From a virus, in the IMG/VR virus record IMGVR_UViG_3300042558_003926, positions 225,652 to 289,651 of that record: 64,000 bases of DNA, one strand, 5' to 3'. Under the pieces are notes generated by a model. That model did not search any database, was not told where the DNA came from, and was given only the letters and a program-made list of their open reading frames with translations. Shown piece by piece: positions 8,773 through 16,864 of this stretch. Numbering within the stretch: position 1 is the stretch's first letter; each line of letters begins with the position of its first letter. Position numbers and translations under genes: made by a program.

Positions 8773-9447
8773 TTATATCATACCCTTAAATCCATGGTAA
8801 GCCCTTATCAATTCCAGTCTCTTTATTTCTTCCGGCCCCACCCACTCGAACTCTGGTTTGTAGAGTAGCATCTGATCCTCTAACGGGATCTCGCTCCAAA
8901 GTGACTCTACAGCCTCCTGATAGCTCATCTCATCTTCCATTTGGTAGAATATACTCCTGAGTGTATCCTCAGAAACCGGATTATTTACACATTTGAACAT
9001 CCCTCCGATTTTCTGAGGGGCACCTTCGAGAGAGGTGAGCTGGTTGTTGCTACAATTGAAATCGCTACCGATTTCCTGTGGTGCTCCCTCCAGTGAGGTA
9101 AGCTGGTTGTTGTTACAAAAGAAATCAAGGCCAACTCTCTTTGGTGATCCCACCAGCGAGGTGAGCTGATTGTCGTCACAATAGAAACCCTCAGCCTCCT
9201 GTGGTGCTCCCTCCAGTGAGGTGAGACGGTTGTCCTCGCATGAAAAATATGCTCTCACTACACCAAATCTAACTCCTTTAAAATCTGTCAGATCCTGTCC
9301 AGTGCAGCTAAAGCTCCCATCCACATCAACAAGTCCGGTATGAGGATTAATAGTCCATTTATCAGAGCACTCATCAAGCCACTCGATCTGCTCCGGGGTA
9401 AGCTCTACCGCACTCTCAAACATCTTATATGTCTTTAGATTCTTCAT
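8773..9447 (-). CDS. Leader plus leucine-rich-type repeat protein, 4 repeats, 224 aa
   Basis: Last of six tandem paralogues. Order: leader MKNLKTYKMFESAVELTPEQ, a constant N-domain (EWLDEC, LVDVDGSFSC, DLTDFKGVRFG), four 20-21-residue repeats of the form NQLTSLEGAPQ-x-VG-x-FxC, then a constant C-domain from NPVSEDTL to GFKGMI. Each repeat ends with a cysteine on the same face. This copy diverges slightly (KRVGLDFF, EAEGFYC with one residue missing). The scaffold suggests protein binding. Confidence 0.88.
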   Translation of the reverse strand: MKNLKTYKMFESAVELTPEQIEWLDECSDKWTINPHTGLVDVDGSFSCTGQDLTDFKGVRFGVVRAYFSCEDNRLTSLEGAPQEAEGFYCDDNQLTSLVGSPKRVGLDFFCNNNQLTSLEGAPQEIGSDFNCSNNQLTSLEGAPQKIGGMFKCVNNPVSEDTLRSIFYQMEDEMSYQEAVESLWSEIPLEDQMLLYKPEFEWVGPEEIKRLELIRAYHGFKGMI

Positions 9448-9449
9448 TC

Positions 9450-10505
9450 CTATATCATACCCTTAAATCCTTGGTAAGCCTTTAACGCTTCCAGCTTCCT
9501 TCCCTCCTCTGGACTCACCCACTCGAACTCTGGTCTGTACAGCAGAGCCTGATCCTCTATAGGGATCTCATTCCAGAGTGATTCCATAGCCTGGATGTAA
9601 CTCTTCCCTTTCTCCATGGGGTATAATATTCTCCTGAGTGTCTCTTCAGAAACCGGATTGCTCTCGGAATAGAAAATCCCATTAATCTCCCGTGGTGCCC
9701 CATCCAGTGAGGTGAGCTGGTTGTTTTCGCAGAAGAAACCCCCTCTGACCCGCTGTGGTGCTCCCTCCAGTGAGGTGAGCTGGTTGTTCCTGCAAATGAA
9801 ATCCTCTCCAACCTCCTGTGGTGCTCCCTCTAGTGTGGTGAGCTGATTGTGGTCACAACTGAACCAAAATCCAACCTTCTGTGGTGCTCCCACCAGTGAG
9901 GTGAGCTGGTTGTTGCTACAATTGAAAGCCTGTCCAACACTCTGCGGTGCTCCCTCCAGAGAGGTGAGCTGGTTGTTGGTACACTTGAAACTCCCTCTGA
10001 CCCGCTGTGGTGCTCCCACCAGTGATGTGAGCCGGTTGTTCTCACAATAGAAATACCCAGCAATCTCCTGTGGTGCTCCCACCAGTGATGTGAGCCGGTT
10101 GTTCTGGCAATAGAAATACCCACCAACATCCTGTGGTGCTCCCTCCAGTGAGGTGAGCTGGTTGTTGCTACAATTGAAATCCTGCCCAACACTCTGTGGT
10201 GCTCCCACCAGTGAGGTGAGCTGGTTGTCGTGGCAATAGAAATCCCCTCCAACATCCTGTGGTGCTCCCTCCAGTGAGGTGAGCTGATTGTTCCGGCAAA
10301 TGAAATCCTCACTGACCACTCCAAACCTAACGTCTTTAAAATCTGTCAGATCCTGTTCAGAGCAATCGAAATCCCCATCCACATCAACCAGTCCGGTTTG
10401 TGGATTAATAGTCCATTCATCAGTGCACTTGTCCAACCACTCGATCTGCTCTGGTGTAAGCTCTACCGCACTCTCAAACATCTTATATGTCTTTAGATTC
10501 TTCAT
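9450..10505 (-). CDS. Leader plus leucine-rich-type repeat protein, 10 repeats, 351 aa
   Basis: The longest of the paralogues: the same leader (MKNLKTYKMFES) and end domains as its neighbours but ten repeats. Neighbouring repeats are nearly identical at the DNA level in 63-base units, so repeat number can change by slippage or recombination without losing frame. A two-base gap separates it from the next gene, implying one mRNA. The other reading frames also stay open across the repeats; these are artefacts of periodicity. Confidence 0.88.
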   Translation of the reverse strand: MKNLKTYKMFESAVELTPEQIEWLDKCTDEWTINPQTGLVDVDGDFDCSEQDLTDFKDVRFGVVSEDFICRNNQLTSLEGAPQDVGGDFYCHDNQLTSLVGAPQSVGQDFNCSNNQLTSLEGAPQDVGGYFYCQNNRLTSLVGAPQEIAGYFYCENNRLTSLVGAPQRVRGSFKCTNNQLTSLEGAPQSVGQAFNCSNNQLTSLVGAPQKVGFWFSCDHNQLTTLEGAPQEVGEDFICRNNQLTSLEGAPQRVRGGFFCENNQLTSLDGAPREINGIFYSESNPVSEETLRRILYPMEKGKSYIQAMESLWNEIPIEDQALLYRPEFEWVSPEEGRKLEALKAYQGFKGMI

Positions 10506-10506
10506 T

Positions 10507-11193
10507 TTATATCATACCTTTAAATCCTTGGTAAGCTCTTAACGCTTCCAGCTTCCTTCTCTCCTCTGGACTCACCCACTCGAACTCTGGTCTGTACAAC
10601 AGAGTCTGATCTTCTAACGGAATCTTGCTCCAGAGTGATTCCACAGCCTGCATGTGACTCTCCCCTTTCTTCATGAGGGAGAATATTCTCTTGAGTGTTT
10701 CATTAGAAACTGGGTTGCCGTAGCAATAGAAAATCAATCTCACCCGCTGTGGTGCTCCCACTAGAGAAGTGAGCTGGTTGTTGTCACATCTAAAATCCCC
10801 TTCAACCTCCCGTGGTGCACCCTCCAGTGAGGTGAGCTGATTGTTGTTACAATAGAAATCCCATCCAACCTTCTGTGGTGCTCCCTCCAGTGTGGTGAGC
10901 TGGTTGTCACTACAACTGAAACCCCCACCAACCCGCTGTGGTGCTCCCTCCAGTGTGGTGAGCTGGTTGCCGTAGCAATAGAAATACCCACTGACCACTC
11001 CAAACCTAACGTCTTTAAAATCTGGCAGATCCATACGAGAGCAGCCAAAATCCCCATCCACATCAACCAGTCCGGTTTGTGGATTGAGTGTCCAGGTACC
11101 ATCAATGCACTCGTCAAGCCACTCGATCTGCTCTGGTGTAAGTTCTCCTACACTCTCAAACAGTTGGCGATATGTCTTTAGATTCTTCATCAT
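10507..11193 (-). CDS. Leader plus leucine-rich-type repeat protein, 4 repeats, 228 aa
   Basis: Leader MMKNLKTYRQLFESVGELTPEQ, four repeats and the constant C-domain ending GFKGMI. The N-domain has SRMDLPDFK where most paralogues have SEQDLTDFK, a variant shared with the distant copy at 48299-49045, which hints at exchange between the two arrays. The last repeat has an RLIFYCYG variant. Confidence 0.87.
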   Translation of the reverse strand: MMKNLKTYRQLFESVGELTPEQIEWLDECIDGTWTLNPQTGLVDVDGDFGCSRMDLPDFKDVRFGVVSGYFYCYGNQLTTLEGAPQRVGGGFSCSDNQLTTLEGAPQKVGWDFYCNNNQLTSLEGAPREVEGDFRCDNNQLTSLVGAPQRVRLIFYCYGNPVSNETLKRIFSLMKKGESHMQAVESLWSKIPLEDQTLLYRPEFEWVSPEERRKLEALRAYQGFKGMI

Positions 11194-11197
11194 AATA

Positions 11198-12010
11198 CTA
11201 TATCATACCTTTAAATCCTTGGTAAGCTCTTAACGCTTCCAGTTTTCTTACCTCCTCTGGACTCACCCACTCGAACTCTGGTCTGTACAACAGAGCCTGA
11301 TCCTCTACTGGAATCTCGTTCCAGAGTGTCTCCACAGCCTGAATGTAACTCTCCCCTTTCTTCATGAGGGAGAATATGCTCTTAAGAGTCTCCACAGAAA
11401 CTGGGTTGTTCTCACAATAGAAATAATCCCGTCCGATCTCCAGTGTTGCTCCCTCCAATGAGGTGAGCTGGTTGTCCCCACAATAGAAATACCCATCCAC
11501 CTTCTGTGGTGCTCCCTCCAGTGTGGTGAGCTGATTGTTCTCACAATTGAACCTCCCTCCAACCCGCTGTGGTGCTCCCTTCAGTGAGGTGATCTGGTTG
11601 CCGTTACACTCGAAATACCCTCCAACCTTCTGTGGTGCTCCCTCCAGTGTGGTGAGCTGATTGTTGTTACAAAAGAAACCACTTCTGACCCGCTGTGGTG
11701 CTCCCACCAGTGAGGTGAGCTGGTTGTTGCTACAACTGAAATGCTCTCCAACCTCCTGTGGCGATCCCTCCAATGAGGTGAGCTGGTTGTTCCTACAATT
11801 GAAACTCCCACTCACCACTCCAAACTTAACGCCTTTAAAATCTGTCAGGTCCTGTCTAAAGCAATCGAAGTCTCCTTTCACATCAACCAGTCCTGTTCGT
11901 GGATTGATCTTCCAGGTACCATCAGTGAACTTGTCCAGCCACTCGATCTGCTCTGGTGTGAGCTCTTGTGTGTTCTCAAACATTTGGCGATATGTCTTTA
12001 GATTCTTCAT
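11198..12010 (-). CDS. Leader plus leucine-rich-type repeat protein, 6 repeats, 270 aa
   Basis: Leader MKNLKTYRQMFENTQELTPEQ, six repeats, constant C-domain. One repeat carries an inserted residue (EIGRDYFYC) and a changed GAT for GAP. Its N-domain has VDVKGDFDC rather than VDVDGDF, shared with 12011-12757, consistent with recent duplication or gene conversion between neighbours. It is followed by a four-base gap to the next gene. Confidence 0.87.
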   Translation of the reverse strand: MKNLKTYRQMFENTQELTPEQIEWLDKFTDGTWKINPRTGLVDVKGDFDCFRQDLTDFKGVKFGVVSGSFNCRNNQLTSLEGSPQEVGEHFSCSNNQLTSLVGAPQRVRSGFFCNNNQLTTLEGAPQKVGGYFECNGNQITSLKGAPQRVGGRFNCENNQLTTLEGAPQKVDGYFYCGDNQLTSLEGATLEIGRDYFYCENNPVSVETLKSIFSLMKKGESYIQAVETLWNEIPVEDQALLYRPEFEWVSPEEVRKLEALRAYQGFKGMI

Positions 12011-12757
12011 TTATATCATACCTTTAAATCCTTGGTAAGCCTGGAGAGCTTCCAGCTTTCTTCTCTCCTCTGGACTCACCCACTCGAACTCTGGTCTGTA
12101 CAGCAGAGCCTGATCCCCTAATGGAATCTCACCCCAGAGAGACTCCACAGCCTGAAGATAGCTCTCACCCTTCGTCATGGTGGAGAAGATGCTCTTGAGT
12201 GTCCCTTTGGAAACTGGGTTGCCCTCACAATTGAAATGCCGTCCGATCTCCCGTGGTGCTCCCTCCAGTGAGGTGAGCTGGTTGTTACTACAATAGAAAT
12301 ACCTCCCAACCTTCTGTGGTGCTCCCTCCAGTGTGGTGAGCTGATTTCCCTCACAAATGAAATCACCCTCAACCTTCTGTGGTGCCCCCACCAGTGAGGT
12401 GAGCTGGTTGTTGTCACACCTGAAACGCTCTCCTACCTCCTGTGGTGCCCCCACCAGTGAGGTGAGCTGGTTGTTGTTACAATAGAAACCCTCACCAACC
12501 TTCTGTGGTGCTCCCTCCAGTGAGGTGAGCTGGTTGTAGTCACAACCGAAATCCTTACTCACCACTCCAAACCTAATCCCTTTGAAATCCGTCAGATCAT
12601 GTTCAGAGCAATCGAAGTCTCCTTTCACATCAACCAGTCCTGTTCGTGGATTGATCTTCCAGGTACCATCAATGCACTCGTCAAGCCACTCGATCTGCTC
12701 TGGTGTGAGCTCTCCCACACTCTCAAACAGTTGGCTATATGTCTTTAGATTCTTCAT
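12011..12757 (-). CDS. Leader plus leucine-rich-type repeat protein, 5 repeats, 248 aa
   Basis: Leader MKNLKTYSQLFESVGELTPEQ, five repeats, constant C-domain ending GFKGMI. The stop codon of the upstream paralogue directly abuts the start (TAAATG), so translation is probably coupled. Surface positions in the repeats vary (GEGFYC, GERFRC, EGDFIC, GRYFYC, GRHFNC) while the NQLTSLxGAPQ core is fixed. This is the pattern expected of a variable binding face. Confidence 0.87.
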   Translation of the reverse strand: MKNLKTYSQLFESVGELTPEQIEWLDECIDGTWKINPRTGLVDVKGDFDCSEHDLTDFKGIRFGVVSKDFGCDYNQLTSLEGAPQKVGEGFYCNNNQLTSLVGAPQEVGERFRCDNNQLTSLVGAPQKVEGDFICEGNQLTTLEGAPQKVGRYFYCSNNQLTSLEGAPREIGRHFNCEGNPVSKGTLKSIFSTMTKGESYLQAVESLWGEIPLGDQALLYRPEFEWVSPEERRKLEALQAYQGFKGMI

Positions 12758-13630
12758 TTATATCATGCCTTTAAATCCAGCGTAAGCCTTAATGACATCC
12801 AGCTTCTTACCAAACTCTGGACTCACCCACTCGAACTCTGGTCTGTATAACAGAGCCTGATCATCTAATGGAATCTCGTTCCAGAGTGTCTCCACAGCCT
12901 GCAGGTAGCTATTCCCTTCCTTCGTGAGGGAGAATATGCTCTTGAGTGTCTCTTCAGAAACGGGGTTTTTCTCACAATAGAAACCCCCTCCAACCTTTTG
13001 TGGTGCTCCCTCCAGAGAGGTAAGTTGGTTTCTATCGCAATTGAAACTTCCACCGACCTCCTGTGGTGCTCCCTCCAGTGAGGTGAGGTTGTTGCCCTCA
13101 CAAAGGAAACGCTCTCCTACCTCCTGTGGTGCCCCCTCCAGCGAGGTGAGCTGGTTGTTGTTACAACTGAAACCTCTTCCGACCCGCTGTGGTGCTCCCT
13201 CCAGTGAGGTGAGCTGGTTGTCGCTGCAATAGAAATCATGTCCAACCCGCTGAGGTGCTCCCTCTAGGGAGATGAGCTGGTTGTCCTCACAATTGAAATT
13301 CGCTCCGACTTCCTGAGGTGCTCCCACCAGCGAGGTGAGCTGGTTGTACCTACAATAGAAATCCTCTCCAACCTTCTGTGGTGCTCCCTCTAGGGAGATG
13401 AGCTGGTTGTTGCTGCAATAGAAATACCCACTGACCACTCCAAACCTAATCCCTTTGAAATCTGTCAGGTCCTGTTCAGAGCAATTGAAATCCCCATCCA
13501 CATCAACAAGTCCGGTTTGTGGATTGATCTTCCAGGTACCATCAGTGCACTTGTCCAACCACTCGATCTGCTCTGGTGTAAGCTCTCCCACACTCTCAAA
13601 CAGTTGGCGATACGTCTTCAGATTTTTCAT
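12758..13630 (-). CDS. Leader plus leucine-rich-type repeat protein, 7 repeats, 290 aa
   Basis: First gene of the six-gene operon. Leader MKNLKTYRQLFESVGELTPEQ, seven repeats, C-domain diverged near its end (EFGKKLDVIKAYAGFKGMI). A late box (minus GATATATAG, 13635-13643) lies four bases before the start, so the transcript may be leaderless. It is the only recognisable promoter for the whole array. Confidence 0.88.
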   Translation of the reverse strand: MKNLKTYRQLFESVGELTPEQIEWLDKCTDGTWKINPQTGLVDVDGDFNCSEQDLTDFKGIRFGVVSGYFYCSNNQLISLEGAPQKVGEDFYCRYNQLTSLVGAPQEVGANFNCEDNQLISLEGAPQRVGHDFYCSDNQLTSLEGAPQRVGRGFSCNNNQLTSLEGAPQEVGERFLCEGNNLTSLEGAPQEVGGSFNCDRNQLTSLEGAPQKVGGGFYCEKNPVSEETLKSIFSLTKEGNSYLQAVETLWNEIPLDDQALLYRPEFEWVSPEFGKKLDVIKAYAGFKGMI

Positions 13631-13634
13631 CCCA

Positions 13635-13643
13635 CTATATATC
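13635..13643 (-). promoter_or_regulatory. Late-type promoter of the repeat-protein operon
   Basis: Minus-strand GATATATAG, four bases before the ATG at 13630. Confidence 0.6.
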
Positions 13644-13745
13644 TCTCAATATAAGGCATCATCCCGGTCTAAAAAAAAATGTGTTGGGGGCTTTTGGGAC
13701 CAAATCCCCAGGAGGGGCCCGCCCACCAAATAGATGTAGTATATG

Positions 13746-13770
13746 TTCCGTCTCCTATAGATAGAGGTAG
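13746..13770 (+). repeat. Left arm of an imperfect inverted repeat
   Basis: TTCCGTCTCCTATAGATAGA and following bases match, in reverse complement with a short insertion, 14602-14636. The pair frames the DUF2452 gene. Confidence 0.55.
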
Positions 13771-13805
13771 TGATAGATAGAGTACAGTCACACACACTAA
13801 AGAGC

Positions 13806-14192
13806 ATGAGCACACAATCGCATATAGACAAGGTAAACATGAAACCTAATCTACTACCTTATCCACACCATGTAGCAGCACCTAAGATAGAGACAGTAGA
13901 TCTATCAGCGTTCAATACACTACAGGCACACAAGGTGAGCAAGTCACTACAGAAGAGAGCAGAGGAGATAGCTAGTGCTGTGAAATCCCTACAAGAAGAC
14001 TATGCACTCAACCTACAGCTATACTCTGCAACCAGATCATTCGAGCCTGTACTAGGAGAGGTGTATCATCTATATGAGAAGGCAGATGGCACCCAGTTCC
14101 TAAGTCTCATATCTCCCAGAGAATGGAAGCAGAAGTACCTGTATTCTGGTGTGCTAAACTCCGATGGTACCTGGACCCGAGTAGATCTGTAG
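13806..14192 (+). CDS. DUF2452-family protein, 128 aa
   Basis: The core reads HIDKVNMKPNLLPYPHHVAAP, then a helical middle and FEPVLGEVYHLYEK, FLSLISPREW and a DGTW ending, the pattern of DUF2452 proteins that I know mainly from Bacteroidota and some eukaryotes. I choose ATG 13806 because the family begins just before IDKVNMKP; an upstream ATG at 13770 adds 12 unlike residues. It has no phage early promoter or capsid leader and sits in a GC-rich island between inverted repeats. Acquisition from a host is likely. Function is unknown. Confidence 0.72.
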   Translation: MSTQSHIDKVNMKPNLLPYPHHVAAPKIETVDLSAFNTLQAHKVSKSLQKRAEEIASAVKSLQEDYALNLQLYSATRSFEPVLGEVYHLYEKADGTQFLSLISPREWKQKYLYSGVLNSDGTWTRVDL

Positions 14193-14744
14193 GAGATCCC
14201 AGAACTGATCCCAAACTAACCCCCAACAACATAGTATGTTAGTAAGATAGTATGCACAGCCATGTTCATCTGAGTGGGAAGCACGTGGAGGCACTCATAT
14301 AGGTACTCGTATGCGAAAACTTGGCCCTCCCGGCAGCCCCTCTCCAGGGCCGAGCAACCACCCAGGGTGCGAACAAGGGTGTTCTCGGATAGCCCCGTTA
14401 GCCCGGGTTAACCACCCCCGCTTAGCCCGGGTTAACCCAGCCTCCCACTAACCCGGGGTAATTCCTGGTAAGCAATGGTAAAAACTGGAATTTTAGCCCG
14501 GGTTAACTAGGTTAACTCGGCCCGCCCCGAATCCCTAGGATTTCTCGCCCCGATTCCAGCCTCAGACACCGCGGTTATCTCTTAGGTATCTCGCCTCGCC
14601 TCACTCTACCTCTCTCTATAGGATCAGGAGACGGAATCTACTCATGTCTACTCTATCTATAGGGAGAAGGATAAGGATAATACATAACTATTTGGGGCGG
14701 GTTTCCCACGGTGTTACCCCTCAGAAAACCCCCCGAAGAATTTG
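14193..14744. other. GC-rich non-coding island
   Basis: About 550 bases without a credible gene. It contains three copies of TTAGCCCGGGTTAAC (14398-14412, 14422-14436, 14494-14508), a related CTAACCCGGGG, an AGTATG-type repeat near 14232, and the right arm of the inverted repeat. The AGCCCGGGTTAA word also occurs in front of several early promoters. Confidence 0.6.
14602..14636 (-). repeat. Right arm of an imperfect inverted repeat
   Basis: CACTCTACCTCTCTCTATAG followed by GATCAGGAGACGGAA is the near reverse complement of 13746-13770. Confidence 0.55.
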
Positions 14745-14753
14745 GATATATAG
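14745..14753 (+). promoter_or_regulatory. Late-type promoter box
   Basis: GATATATAG, six bases before the ATG at 14760. Confidence 0.6.
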
Positions 14754-14759
14754 ATCACT

Positions 14760-15554
14760 ATGAAACATGTTAAAATATTTGAAGAGTATATCCCAGGAGG
14801 CAGAGCCTCTGGCAAGAGCCTAAAGGATCTCGCCAAGATCCACGGTGTAGGAATCAAGAGCCTGGAGAAGCAGCTGAAGGTTGGCGTAGCCGTTGAGATG
14901 GAACACACCAACAGTGAGGCCAAGGCCGAGGAGATAGCTATGGATCACCTAGCAGAAAACCCACGGTATTACACTCGGCTTATCCGGAAGGGATTCGTGG
15001 ATGAACCAAAGGCTCTGAAGATCTATAAGGAACTCTATGAGGGAGACTGGTTTGATAATCTAAGTTACCACCCGGCAAACCAACCAGATGGACCTGATCC
15101 AACAAGGGAGATCGAATACACCCCGGCCCAACAGAAGTTTACCACTATGTCATTCCTAGGTGATAGCAGCATTGGCTTTACTCTGCTGCATGGCAAGGAC
15201 TCCGTGGGAGGTGGAGCTTGGGTGCTTAACATCGATGAGGTTCCGGATGACTATCAGCTGATCACTGTCTATGGAGATGATGAAGAGAATGAGACGGAGA
15301 TTGATGAGGACACTTGCATCAACTACGCTACTGATCTCTGGGATGCTAGAGATAGAGATGTTGAGAATGTAGGAGAAGGCATGGAAGGCTGGGAAGATGG
15401 TAAGTTGCTATGTAAGCTAGATGCTGAACTGGCAGAGGATTTGATTGGCACTATGGAGTTCGTGATGAGAAGAGGTAATTACGGTCCTGGTTCTAATATC
15501 AAGAAAAAAGTCTCTGGTGCTGTCTATGAGCTAAGCAAACTATTTGAGCTGTGA
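14760..15554 (+). CDS. Leader-bearing protein with a DUF5661-like domain, 264 aa
   Basis: Leader MKHVKIFEEYIPGGRASG, then residues about 20-80 resemble DUF5661: KSLKDLAKIHGVGIKSLEKQ, VEMEHTNS, AEEIAMDHLAENPRYY. This small helical domain recurs in phage virion-associated proteins without known activity. The C-terminal 180 residues are acidic and contain a repeated DDEENETEIDED-like stretch. It is transcribed alone from a late box six bases upstream. Head cargo is inferred. Confidence 0.78.
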   Translation: MKHVKIFEEYIPGGRASGKSLKDLAKIHGVGIKSLEKQLKVGVAVEMEHTNSEAKAEEIAMDHLAENPRYYTRLIRKGFVDEPKALKIYKELYEGDWFDNLSYHPANQPDGPDPTREIEYTPAQQKFTTMSFLGDSSIGFTLLHGKDSVGGGAWVLNIDEVPDDYQLITVYGDDEENETEIDEDTCINYATDLWDARDRDVENVGEGMEGWEDGKLLCKLDAELAEDLIGTMEFVMRRGNYGPGSNIKKKVSGAVYELSKLFEL

Positions 15555-15559
15555 AAGAT

Positions 15560-15578
15560 AGTATCTTCGTAACATACT
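15560..15578. repeat. AGTATG/CATACT intergenic inverted repeat
   Basis: AGTATctTCGTAACATACT, a member of the five-copy family seen also near 14232, 27724, 33172 and 39694. Confidence 0.5.
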
Positions 15579-15606
15579 CTGTGGTCGGGCGCAAAACCTG
15601 GCCATT

Positions 15607-15639
15607 ATTTTTTTACCCCGAGTCTAAACGTTATATTTG
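15607..15639 (+). promoter_or_regulatory. Early-type promoter
   Basis: TTTTTTTACCCCG, then 18 bases to TATATTTG (15632-15639); start at 15645. Confidence 0.82.
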
Positions 15640-15644
15640 AAAGT

Positions 15645-15740
15645 ATGAAGAATCCAAAAGATAAAAGCGATCTAGTGATAGCACTGATAATAGCTGGATG
15701 GTTCTTGGCAATAGGTGTTGTAGCTTATCTCTTTACTTAA
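15645..15740 (+). CDS. Single-span membrane peptide, 31 aa
   Basis: Encodes MKNPKDKSDLVIALIIAGWF and continues AIGVVAYLFT: a short basic N-terminus and one hydrophobic helix of about 20 residues. A strong early promoter ends five bases before the start, and a small hairpin (AAGAGCC/GGCTCTT) follows the stop. Such micro-proteins can modulate host membrane proteins, but no target is evident. Confidence 0.7.
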   Translation: MKNPKDKSDLVIALIIAGWFLAIGVVAYLFT

Positions 15741-15887
15741 GAGCCATCCCGGCTCTTGCCAATAGATCATGCTATCCCAAAGAATTATAAGACTGGGGCT
15801 AAAGGTTAGACCCCTTACCACACCTCACCCACGGTGTTACCCTCTTCAACCGCTAAACACAACACCGAACTTCATAAATAGAATTCC

Positions 15888-15896
15888 GATATATAA
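15888..15896 (+). promoter_or_regulatory. Late-type promoter box
   Basis: GATATATAA, three bases before the ATG at 15900. Confidence 0.5.
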
Positions 15897-15899
15897 AGC

Positions 15900-16115
15900 A
15901 TGGGAATCAAAAGATTTAAGTGCTGCAAAGAGAGCAACAGATTTGCCTTTATGAAACAAGGTAAATTTCTAGTCTTTAGTTTTTTAATCATATGGCTCGG
16001 TCTCTCACTACATTTAAACGAGATTAATCCTATTGAATGGCCGAACATCTATAAGCCATTCCTCTTTCTTTTTATCTGCCCGATGTTCGCGTATCTCTCT
16101 CAAGAAAAAGTTTAG
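15900..16115 (+). CDS. Small membrane protein, 71 aa
   Basis: Two hydrophobic segments (FLVFSFLIIWLGLSL and YKPFLFLFICPMFAYL) separated by a short hydrophilic turn predict a helical hairpin in the inner membrane. The N-terminus is basic and has CC at residues 8-9. I choose ATG 15900 because a late box lies three bases before it; an internal ATG at 15951 is possible. Lysis or superinfection functions are conceivable, but there is no direct evidence. Confidence 0.6.
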   Translation: MGIKRFKCCKESNRFAFMKQGKFLVFSFLIIWLGLSLHLNEINPIEWPNIYKPFLFLFICPMFAYLSQEKV

Positions 16116-16121
16116 TAATTA

Positions 16122-16153
16122 TTTTTTTTCCTGGAACCGAATGGTTATCTTTG
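16122..16153 (+). promoter_or_regulatory. Early-type promoter
   Basis: TTTTTTTTCCTGG, then TATCTTTG (16146-16153); spacing 19; start at 16176. Confidence 0.8.
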
Positions 16154-16175
16154 ATTTAACCAAAAAAAGAACACC

Positions 16176-16571
16176 ATGAAAATTACCTTTGAAAAGAAAG
16201 AAGCAGAAGAGATCTTCTACAGCGCATTATGCAACGGCTTAGGCTACATTGGAGGCTACGGTCTAGTCCTCGACTTCGAAGACAAGGCATACGAAAAAGC
16301 AAAGAAAACACTTAAGAAGGCCACGCCTAACGAAACTATCTGTTATGAGGACGTGCTCATGCAGATCCTCAGAGAAGGAGGAGAGCTGGTTCTGATCGAC
16401 GAGGAATGCGACGGTGAATACACCAGCCGAATCAAAATGGAAGACGTCTATGAAAGACTTCCTCTTACACCCACACGATTCTTAATGGACATGATCAACG
16501 AACAGGACGACGCTGAGACAGCAGACTGTATTATCCAGACCGTGTTCTTTAAAGATATAGTGTTTGGTTAA
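16176..16571 (+). CDS. Early hypothetical protein, 131 aa
   Basis: Contains LCNGLGYIGGYGLVLDF, CYEDVLMQILREGGELVLID and LMDMINEQDDAETADCIIQTVFF, a combination I recall from uncharacterised proteins of Bacteroidota phages. Acidic and soluble. It is the first of several single-gene cassettes with their own promoter. No function can be assigned. Confidence 0.75.
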   Translation: MKITFEKKEAEEIFYSALCNGLGYIGGYGLVLDFEDKAYEKAKKTLKKATPNETICYEDVLMQILREGGELVLIDEECDGEYTSRIKMEDVYERLPLTPTRFLMDMINEQDDAETADCIIQTVFFKDIVFG

Positions 16572-16603
16572 TCCAATATATAATTTACACCAAATCAAAT
16601 TAT

Positions 16604-16765
16604 ATGAAGACCACTAAAGATAAAACAAAGGGTAAATGGACTCAGGAATCTTTTCAAGGTAAGAGTCAAAGAAACTACGAAACTTCCGCGACCATTATTC
16701 TTTGGTGCTCAATCCTTACAGCAGTAATTTCTATCTCCGCAATTTTTTTCAAAATTTTTTTCTAA
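16604..16765 (+). CDS. Small tail-anchored membrane protein, 53 aa
   Basis: A charged N-terminal half (MKTTKDKTKGKWTQESFQGK) precedes one C-terminal hydrophobic segment TIILWCSILTAVISISAIFF. It ends in FKIFF. An AATATATAA sequence lies about 20 bases upstream, so expression may be late. Real coding is supported by its fit between neighbours, but the length limits certainty. Confidence 0.6.
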   Translation: MKTTKDKTKGKWTQESFQGKSQRNYETSATIILWCSILTAVISISAIFFKIFF

Positions 16766-16814
16766 AGGGGTTTACTTTTTCCATTTTTTTCCTTATAATT
16801 AGATAAAGAAAAAA

Positions 16815-16845
16815 TTTTTTTCCTGGAACTGAATACTTAATTTAG
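16815..16845 (+). promoter_or_regulatory. Early-type promoter
   Basis: TTTTTTTCCTGG, then TAATTTAG (16838-16845); start at 16865. Confidence 0.75.
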
Positions 16846-16864
16846 AATTATCAAAACAAACAAA

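Noticed and set aside
8985-13232. Long open frames in other frames and on the plus strand across the repeat genes
   Set aside because: They arise from the 63-base periodicity; the proteins are low-complexity, begin anywhere and lack leaders. The in-frame genes explain the DNA.
8900-13500. CRISPR-like repeats
   Set aside because: The repeats are contiguous 63-base coding units without unique spacers.
13646-13840. Minus-strand open frame of 64 codons before the DUF2452 gene
   Set aside because: Cys/Ile-rich antisense frame over the inverted repeat; no supporting signal.
14193-14744. tRNA or rRNA gene in the GC-rich island
   Set aside because: No cloverleaf or GGTTCRANNCC-type arm was found; the repeats are simple palindromic words.
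15769-15954. Plus-strand open frame of 61 codons
   Set aside because: Pro/Thr-rich, no promoter, overlaps the better candidate 15900-16115.
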